Shown here piece by piece: positions 14,966-20,134 of a stretch of 20,134 nt of DNA. This DNA comes from Clostridium sp. UBA4746 (GTDB lineage Bacteria > Bacillota > Clostridia > Clostridiales > Clostridiaceae). Position 1 is the stretch's first letter; each line of letters begins with the position of its first letter. The notes beneath the pieces are model-generated. The model saw nothing but the letters and a program-made list of their open reading frames with translations. It was not told the DNA's origin and ran no database searches. The DNA lies in assembly GCA_002403785.1 (NCBI GenBank), contig DHIM01000388.1, positions 1-20,134 of the forward strand, read 5' to 3'. Both the position numbers and the translations under genes were made by a program.

Positions 14966-15664
14966 TTAATTAGCAACTTTGACCATACTGTGTCTTAATA
15001 CTTTGTCTTGTTTTTTATATCCTTTTTGTAATACTTCTACTATTTGATTAACTCCATATTGTTCATCTTCTACATGCATTACTGCGTTGTGTAAATTAGG
15101 ATCAAATTCACCTGTTGAGGCTAATTCTTCAATTCCTAGTTTTTTAAATGCAGTATTAAATAACTTCACTGTATTTTCTACACCAGTTCTTAGTTCTTCA
15201 CCGCCACCTTCAACAGAAAGTGCCCTTTCTAAATTGTCGAGCACTGGTAAAATTTCTTCTAAAACATCAGCGCAAGCATCTGTGTATATGCTTTGTTTCT
15301 CTTTTACAGTTCTTTTTCTAAAGTTTACATATTCTGCAGTTGTTCTTAAAAATTTATCTTTAATACCATCTACATCATCTTGTAATTTTTTATTTTCTTC
15401 TTGAAGTTTTTTCTTACTTTTTTTCATATCTTTTTCTTTATCACTTTCTAAAAGTTCTTCTGACTCATTGCCTTCTAACTCTTCCTCTTCTACTATTTCA
15501 GCTTCTTGAACTACTTCAGCTTCTTCTAGTGTTTTATCTATAATACCCTCATTCTCTTCTTTATTGCTTTGAGTTTCACAAGTTTCATCGACTGAACTTG
15601 AACCCTCCTCTGACACCTTAGTATTTTCTTCGTCTATTATTATTTCATCATTATTTGTATGCAC
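14966..15664 (-). CDS. grpE: Nucleotide exchange factor GrpE
   Basis: GrpE releases ADP from DnaK. The 232-residue product has a long, very acidic, low-complexity N-terminus (about 75 residues rich in E, D and S). A coiled-coil helix follows (KKSKKKLQEENKKLQDDVDG, then FLRTTAEYVNFRKRT), and the C-terminal beta domain carries LHNAVMHVED and IVEVLQKGYK...VLRHSMVKV. The start is GTG 15664, 9 bases after a good GGAGG; no in-frame ATG exists before the coiled coil. ATG codons nearby are out of frame. The acidic extension is longer than in many GrpE proteins but common in clostridia. Confidence 0.97.
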   Translation of the reverse strand: MHTNNDEIIIDEENTKVSEEGSSSVDETCETQSNKEENEGIIDKTLEEAEVVQEAEIVEEEELEGNESEELLESDKEKDMKKSKKKLQEENKKLQDDVDGIKDKFLRTTAEYVNFRKRTVKEKQSIYTDACADVLEEILPVLDNLERALSVEGGGEELRTGVENTVKLFNTAFKKLGIEELASTGEFDPNLHNAVMHVEDEQYGVNQIVEVLQKGYKKQDKVLRHSMVKVAN

Positions 15665-15712
15665 TCAATCATTCCTCCATTTCTGGCTCAAAGTAAATCT
15701 TTTAATTAAAAC

Positions 15713-16759
15713 TTATCTATGATCATCATAAATTTGAGCTATATTATCATTTAATTCTTTAACTATTTCAGTTAATACAGATATAACTTTTCCATAAGGA
15801 ATTCTTGTTGGTCCTATAACACCAATAGATCCTAGGGGTATTCCAGAAGCGCTATAAACAGCAGTTATAATACTGCATTCGCGAGCACATTCAACAAAAT
15901 TTTCTCCACCAATTTTAATTGTAATATTACCATTTATGTCGTTAGCTCCAAGTAAACTATTTATACTCTCTTTATTGTCTACTAAAACTAAGAACTCTCG
16001 AGCCTTTGTAATATTGTTATATTCTGGGTAGTTAAATATGTTTGCAGCACCTTGAATATACACTTCTGAAGCTTCAACACCGGACAAACTATCATATAAA
16101 GCTGGAATAATACCGTCAAAAATCTCTCCATAAGCAGCTAAATCACTTTTTAAATTATTAATGACCTCCAAATTTATTTGCCTAATTGTAAGCTTACCTA
16201 ATCTAAAATTAAGTATATTGGTAAGTTTTTCTATGGTAGCACTACCAATAGGTTTACTAATCTTAATAACATTATTTTTAATGATACCACTGTCAGTAAT
16301 AATTAAAAACAATATACTTACACCATCTAAGTTCACTAGCTGAATATATTTTATACAACTTTTTTGAACAGAGGGTGCCTTCACTATAGATGTAAGATTC
16401 GTAAGAAGAGAAAGCATTTGTGTCGCTTGCTTAACAATTTTATCAACCTCGTATAAAGCCGCATTAATAAGATGATTTTTAATCATATATTCTTCCTCAG
16501 TGGATAGCTTTGTAAGTTCCATAAGTCTATCAACATATAATCTATATCCCTTATCTGATGGTTTTCTACCTGATGAGGTATGTAGATGTTCTATATATCC
16601 CATCTCTTCAAGGTCTGACATTTCATTTCTTATAGTAGCTGAGCTAATACCTAAATCATACTTTTTGGCTATGGTTCTGGACCCTACAGGCTCACCATTG
16701 TTTATATAATCTGTAATTATAGCCTGAAGTATCTTAATTTTTCTTTCATCCATTTCCAT
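15713..16759 (-). CDS. hrcA: Heat-shock repressor HrcA
   Basis: HrcA binds CIRCE operators and represses class I heat-shock genes; its activity depends on GroE in Bacillus. The 348-residue protein has an N-terminal winged helix (GSRTIAKKYDLGISSATIRN, then EMSDLEEMGYIEHLHTSSGR) and the HrcA C-terminal domain ending near the conserved IGVIGPTRIPYGKVI. The frame is open 9 codons further upstream, into the CIRCE element. ATG 16759 lies right after AGAGGTGATGTT, a proper SD, and is preferred. It is the first gene of the operon and so represses its own transcription. Confidence 0.97.
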   Translation of the reverse strand: MEMDERKIKILQAIITDYINNGEPVGSRTIAKKYDLGISSATIRNEMSDLEEMGYIEHLHTSSGRKPSDKGYRLYVDRLMELTKLSTEEEYMIKNHLINAALYEVDKIVKQATQMLSLLTNLTSIVKAPSVQKSCIKYIQLVNLDGVSILFLIITDSGIIKNNVIKISKPIGSATIEKLTNILNFRLGKLTIRQINLEVINNLKSDLAAYGEIFDGIIPALYDSLSGVEASEVYIQGAANIFNYPEYNNITKAREFLVLVDNKESINSLLGANDINGNITIKIGGENFVECARECSIITAVYSASGIPLGSIGVIGPTRIPYGKVISVLTEIVKELNDNIAQIYDDHR

Positions 16760-16775
16760 AACATCACCTCTTTTA

Positions 16776-16802
16776 TTAGCACTCACTACCGTTGAGTGCT
16801 AA
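16776..16802. promoter_or_regulatory. CIRCE operator (HrcA binding site)
   Basis: TTAGCACTC (16776-16784), 9 bases, GAGTGCTAA (16794-16802): an exact match to the CIRCE consensus. It begins 17 bases before the hrcA start codon, downstream of the predicted -10 element, the usual place for autorepression of hrcA-grpE-dnaK-dnaJ. Confidence 0.98.
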
Positions 16803-16815
16803 CGAGTATATATTT

Positions 16816-16844
16816 AAGGTATCATTTACTATAGTATTTGTCAA
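16816..16844 (-). promoter_or_regulatory. Sigma-A promoter of the heat-shock operon
   Basis: Minus strand TTGACA (16844-16839), 17-base spacer, TACCTT (16821-16816), with TGA just before the -10. The -35 is perfect; the -10 is poor but carries the TG extension. The predicted start lies just before or in CIRCE. The rest of the 213-base gap to hemW shows no gene or clear terminator. Confidence 0.7.
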
Positions 16845-16972
16845 TAACCTTCATTTTTTACTATAGCCATTTTATGGTCGTTATTCTAATTTAGGTCCCA
16901 AATCCTATATTTATCTCTTATTCTCGTATAAGTTTATCAGGAGATGAAGTTCCTTATCTATAATATTAAAAT

Positions 16973-18094
16973 TTACAGAAGGAATTCTGCCATAATAACA
17001 TTAGATACTTCAATACCGTCAAAGGTTAAAGAAATAGTATCCTTACTTTCTTTCATTAATCCATTACTTGTATATTTATTTATTACTTTCCTATAAACAC
17101 TATCCACATCTTTGTTAAACCTTCGCATAAATTCACTTTTGCTTATGCCTACATTCTTTCTAAGACCCATAAACATAAACTCTTCCATACCATCTTGAAA
17201 AGAATTTTTTCTTTTCTCTACTATTGCATTACAATCATCATTCATCTTTTCAATATACTTTTCTATATTTTCCTCATTCCTATACCTATAACCATCACTA
17301 TATGAATGAGACGCAGACCCACAACCAATATATTCGTCCATTTCCCAATATACTAAATTGTGCCTACATAATTTATTGTTTTTTGCAAAATTTGAAATTT
17401 CATATTGTATGTATCCACTATTCTTTAAATAGTCTATTGACTTTGCATACATAGTTCTTTCTAATTCCTCATCTGGGAGGTTCAAATTTCCCTTTTCAAA
17501 TCTTTTATAAAAATCTGTTCCCTCTTCAACTATTAGACTATAGCAAGATAAGTGTTCTGGGTTAAGAGCAATTACATTTTTTAACGTCTCAAGATACTGC
17601 TTAAGCGTTTGAGACGGCAACCCAAACATTAAATCTATATTTATATTATCAAACCCTGTATTTCTAGCTATTTCAAAGCTTTTCTTAAAATCTTCAATAG
17701 TATGGATTCTTCCCAGTTCTTTTAAAAGCGCATCTTGCCAGGCTTGAAGTCCAATACTAAGTCTATTCACTCCCATCTTTTTTAAGAAGGTCAGTTTTTC
17801 CTTTGTAAAGGTTCCTGGGTTTCCCTCCACTGTAAACTCTAAATCATCACATACATCTAACTTGTCAATACTTTTTTTTAATATCTCCCAGCCTGCTAAA
17901 GATAAATAGGTGGGAGTTCCCCCACCTATAAATATAGTTTTTATTTTTTTATCTTTTATACTATTTATTTCTTTTGCTAAGGCTGCGGCATAATCAAGCA
18001 TACAATCCTCTTTACCAGCAAACGACGGAAAATCACAATATAAACACTTCTGCTTGCAAAAAGGAATATGTATATATAAAGCCACATTTTTCAT
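16973..18094 (-). CDS. hemW: HemW-type radical SAM heme chaperone
   Basis: HemW is a radical SAM protein related to HemN that binds heme and is thought to hand it to target proteins; it is not the coproporphyrinogen oxidase. The 373-residue protein starts YIHIPFCKQKCLYCDF, with cluster cysteines C13, C17 and C20 and the C-terminal DF of HemW. Then come IFIGGGTPTYLSL, LEFTVEGNPGTF, RLSIGLQAW and NINIDLMFGLPSQT. HemN's longer N-terminal extension is absent. ATG 18094 has AAGGTGAGG upstream and begins 19 bases after the lepA stop, so the two genes are cotranscribed, the usual arrangement in Firmicutes. In a clostridial background the heme client is unclear. Confidence 0.95.
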   Translation of the reverse strand: MKNVALYIHIPFCKQKCLYCDFPSFAGKEDCMLDYAAALAKEINSIKDKKIKTIFIGGGTPTYLSLAGWEILKKSIDKLDVCDDLEFTVEGNPGTFTKEKLTFLKKMGVNRLSIGLQAWQDALLKELGRIHTIEDFKKSFEIARNTGFDNINIDLMFGLPSQTLKQYLETLKNVIALNPEHLSCYSLIVEEGTDFYKRFEKGNLNLPDEELERTMYAKSIDYLKNSGYIQYEISNFAKNNKLCRHNLVYWEMDEYIGCGSASHSYSDGYRYRNEENIEKYIEKMNDDCNAIVEKRKNSFQDGMEEFMFMGLRKNVGISKSEFMRRFNKDVDSVYRKVINKYTSNGLMKESKDTISLTFDGIEVSNVIMAEFLL

Positions 18095-18113
18095 ATCTTA
18101 CCCTCACCTTATC

Positions 18114-19919
18114 CTAATCTACTTTAAGTATAGCCATAAATGCTTCTTGTGGCACCTCAACGCTTCCAACTTGTCTCATTCTCTTTTTACCTTCTTTTTG
18201 TTTTGATAATAATTTTTTCTTTCTTGAAATATCTCCACCATAACATTTAGCTAAAACATCTTTTCTCAAAGCTTTTACAGTTTCTCTTGCAATTACTTTT
18301 GAGTTTATAGATGCTTGTATAGGGATTTCAAACATTTGTCTTGGTATATGTTCTTTTAGTTTTTCAGCCATAACTCTTCCTCTATGGGAGGCTGTCTCCT
18401 CGGGAACAATCATGGACAGAGCATCAACTTTTTCTCCTTTAAGTAAAATATCTAACTTTACAAGATTTGCAGTTATATATCCCTTTAATTCATAGTCAAA
18501 GGATGCATAACCTTTTGTTCTTGATTTTAAGGCATCAAAAAAGTCATATACTATTTCATTAAGTGGCAAGTCATAATTTACCACCACTCTAGTGGTTTCG
18601 ATATATTTCATATCAATGTATATGCCTCTTTTTTGTTGGCATAACTCCATAACTGATCCCAAATATTCTGATGGTGTTATAATAGAGGCTTTAACTATTG
18701 GTTCTTCCATATAACTAATTTCTGTAGGCTCTGGAAGATTTGTAGGATTTGTTATTTCTATTAATTCCCCACTAGTTTTCATTACTTTATATATAACTGA
18801 TGGAGCTGTCGTAATGATATCTAAATTAAATTCTCTTTCTATTCTTTCTTGTATTATCTCCATATGAAGAAGGCCTAAGAATCCACATCTAAATCCAAAA
18901 CCTAAAGCAATAGACGTCTCTGGTTCAAACCCTAATGCTGCATCATTTAACTGAAGTCTTTCTAGTGCCTCTTTTAATTCTCCATATCTAGCTCCATCTA
19001 TAGGATAAATCCCACTAAATACCATTGGCACCGCTGGTTTATACCCCTTGAGTGGATCTAAAGCTGGTCTTTCAGCTTCTGTTATTGTATCTCCAACACG
19101 TGCATCCCTAACATTTTTTATAGATGCAGTTACATACCCAACATCCCCAGCACTTAGCTCAGGAACTGGAAGATAATTTGGAACAAATACTCCAACTTCT
19201 ACTACATCATATACTTTATTTGTATTCATTAGTTTAATCTTTGTTCCTGCTTTAACCTTACCGTCCTTAACTCTTACATAACAAACGACGCCTTTATAGC
19301 TATCATAGGAAGAATCAAAAATTAAAGCTTTGAGTGGAGCTTTTTCATCACCATTCGGTGGTGAAATCTTCTTTACAACAGTTTCTAAAACATCTTCTAT
19401 ATTAAGTCCAGTCTTAGCTGAAATTCGAGGAGCGTCCTGGGCTTCAATTCCTATTACGTCCTCAATTTCCTTAATTACCTCATCAGGCCTTGCACTAGGA
19501 AGATCTATCTTATTAATAACTGGTGCAATATCAAGATTGTTATCTATTGCAAGATAGCAATTTGCTAAAGTTTGAGCTTGAATTCCTTGTGATGCATCAA
19601 CTACAAGCACTGCGCCCTCACAAGCAGCTAAACTCCTTGAAACCTCGTAGTTAAAATCTACATGACCCGGAGTGTCTATAAGATTGAATATATATTCTTC
19701 TCCATTATCCCTTTTATAAACTAACCTAGCTGGTTGAGATTTTATGGTAATACCTCTTTCTCTTTCTAGGTCCATATTATCAAGTACTTGTTCTTCCATT
19801 TCCCTTTTAGTTAAAGTACCTGTCTTTTCTAATAGTCTATCTGCAAGAGTAGACTTGCCATGATCAATATGTGCAACTATTGAAAAGTTTCTTATGTATT
19901 TTTGTCTATCTCTCTGCAT
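18114..19919 (-). CDS. lepA: Elongation factor 4 (LepA)
   Basis: LepA is a ribosome-bound translational GTPase linked to back-translocation and to 30S biogenesis. The 601-residue protein has the GTPase motifs AHIDHGKSTL (G1), RGITIKSQ (G2), DTPGHVDF (G3) and NKIDLP (G4). EF-G-like domains follow, then the LepA-specific C-terminal domain (KAKCYGGDISRKKKLLSKQK type, ending in VEVPQEAFMAILKVD). The longest frame starts 5 codons upstream, but the purine-rich GGGGG lies inside that extension, 8 bases before ATG 19919, which gives the usual MQRDRQKYIRNFS start. It is the first gene of lepA-hemW. Confidence 0.98.
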   Translation of the reverse strand: MQRDRQKYIRNFSIVAHIDHGKSTLADRLLEKTGTLTKREMEEQVLDNMDLERERGITIKSQPARLVYKRDNGEEYIFNLIDTPGHVDFNYEVSRSLAACEGAVLVVDASQGIQAQTLANCYLAIDNNLDIAPVINKIDLPSARPDEVIKEIEDVIGIEAQDAPRISAKTGLNIEDVLETVVKKISPPNGDEKAPLKALIFDSSYDSYKGVVCYVRVKDGKVKAGTKIKLMNTNKVYDVVEVGVFVPNYLPVPELSAGDVGYVTASIKNVRDARVGDTITEAERPALDPLKGYKPAVPMVFSGIYPIDGARYGELKEALERLQLNDAALGFEPETSIALGFGFRCGFLGLLHMEIIQERIEREFNLDIITTAPSVIYKVMKTSGELIEITNPTNLPEPTEISYMEEPIVKASIITPSEYLGSVMELCQQKRGIYIDMKYIETTRVVVNYDLPLNEIVYDFFDALKSRTKGYASFDYELKGYITANLVKLDILLKGEKVDALSMIVPEETASHRGRVMAEKLKEHIPRQMFEIPIQASINSKVIARETVKALRKDVLAKCYGGDISRKKKLLSKQKEGKKRMRQVGSVEVPQEAFMAILKVD

Positions 19920-19987
19920 TGATTTTACCCCCATTATTCTATCTGAACTAAATCATTTTTAGCTTAAACTAAATATACCTTATCCTA

Positions 19988-20046
19988 ATTATATCAGTTT
20001 TTATGAATCAAATTAAATTATATCATAAATATATCTAGTTTTGTAA
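19988..20046 (-). promoter_or_regulatory. Tandem extended -10 promoter candidates upstream of lepA
   Basis: Two identical TGATATAAT elements occur on the minus strand, with hexamers at 20022-20017 and 19993-19988. The upper one has TTACAA at 20046-20041, 18 bases away; the lower one has only TTAATT at 20016-20011. Both are extended -10 types, typical of A+T-rich Firmicutes. The gap from 19920 to the window edge holds no recognisable gene. Confidence 0.55.
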
Positions 20047-20134
20047 GCGTATTGTGATTTTAAGTGGCACTTTATTTCGATTTTGGAATTTATTTTGTAT
20101 TATTTTGAAAAAATATTCTTATATGTATCAATAC

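Noticed and set aside
15087..15404. A 105-codon open frame on the plus strand inside grpE
   Set aside because: It is the antisense of the grpE coiled-coil and beta-domain codons, serine-rich, and lacks an SD.
20040..20134. Possible end of a gene upstream of lepA (gpr or spoIIP in relatives)
   Set aside because: No frame with recognisable protein sequence and no terminator could be identified in these 95 bases.

Overview
The window is a 20 kb block of conserved chromosomal housekeeping genes from a low-GC, spore-forming Firmicute, most likely Clostridium in the broad sense. The evidence is the strong A+T bias, purine-rich Shine-Dalgarno (SD) sequences, the heat-shock order hrcA-grpE-dnaK-dnaJ behind a perfect CIRCE element, the sporulation pair yqfC-yqfD, and a gene order matching the Bacillus/Clostridium lepA-to-recO region. 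Every gene is on the minus strand, so transcription runs from high to low coordinates.

Layout in transcription order: (a) lepA (EF4) and hemW, with candidate sigma-A promoters upstream of lepA. (b) The heat-shock operon hrcA-grpE-dnaK-dnaJ, with a sigma-A promoter and CIRCE in the hrcA leader, a strong hairpin between dnaK and dnaJ, and a 20-bp perfect terminator after dnaJ. (c) A modification cluster: prmA (L11 methyltransferase), rsmE (16S rRNA methyltransferase), mtaB (tRNA methylthiotransferase) and a HIT-family hydrolase. (d) rpsU (ribosomal protein S21) behind a consensus promoter and a leader that can fold over its SD, followed by the wreck of yqeY and a textbook terminator. (e) yqfC, yqfD, pgpH (membrane HD-domain phosphodiesterase), ybeY and a dgkA-PAP2 fusion. 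(f) cdd, era and recO with their own extended -10 promoter, then the start of a DUF4342-type gene cut by the window edge.

The genes share themes of translation (LepA, S21, PrmA, RsmE, MtaB, YbeY, Era), protein folding (HrcA, GrpE, DnaK, DnaJ), and envelope or sporulation biology (YqfC/D, PgpH, DgkA-PAP2). I find no prophage, transposon, CRISPR array, rRNA, tRNA or defence system. No gene-free stretch exceeds 300 bases; the longest are about 215 bases (19920-20134, 7907-8124 and 16760-16972), and their contents are listed below.

I see no new multi-gene system. The points worth checking are: recO apparently starting at CTG; a decayed yqeY still sitting before its terminator; phoH missing from its usual place; the kinase-phosphatase fusion; the SD-covering hairpin in the rpsU leader; and a strong terminator directly before prmA that leaves almost no room for a promoter. 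Several start codons were moved from the longest open frame to the one with a proper SD; reasons are given per gene.
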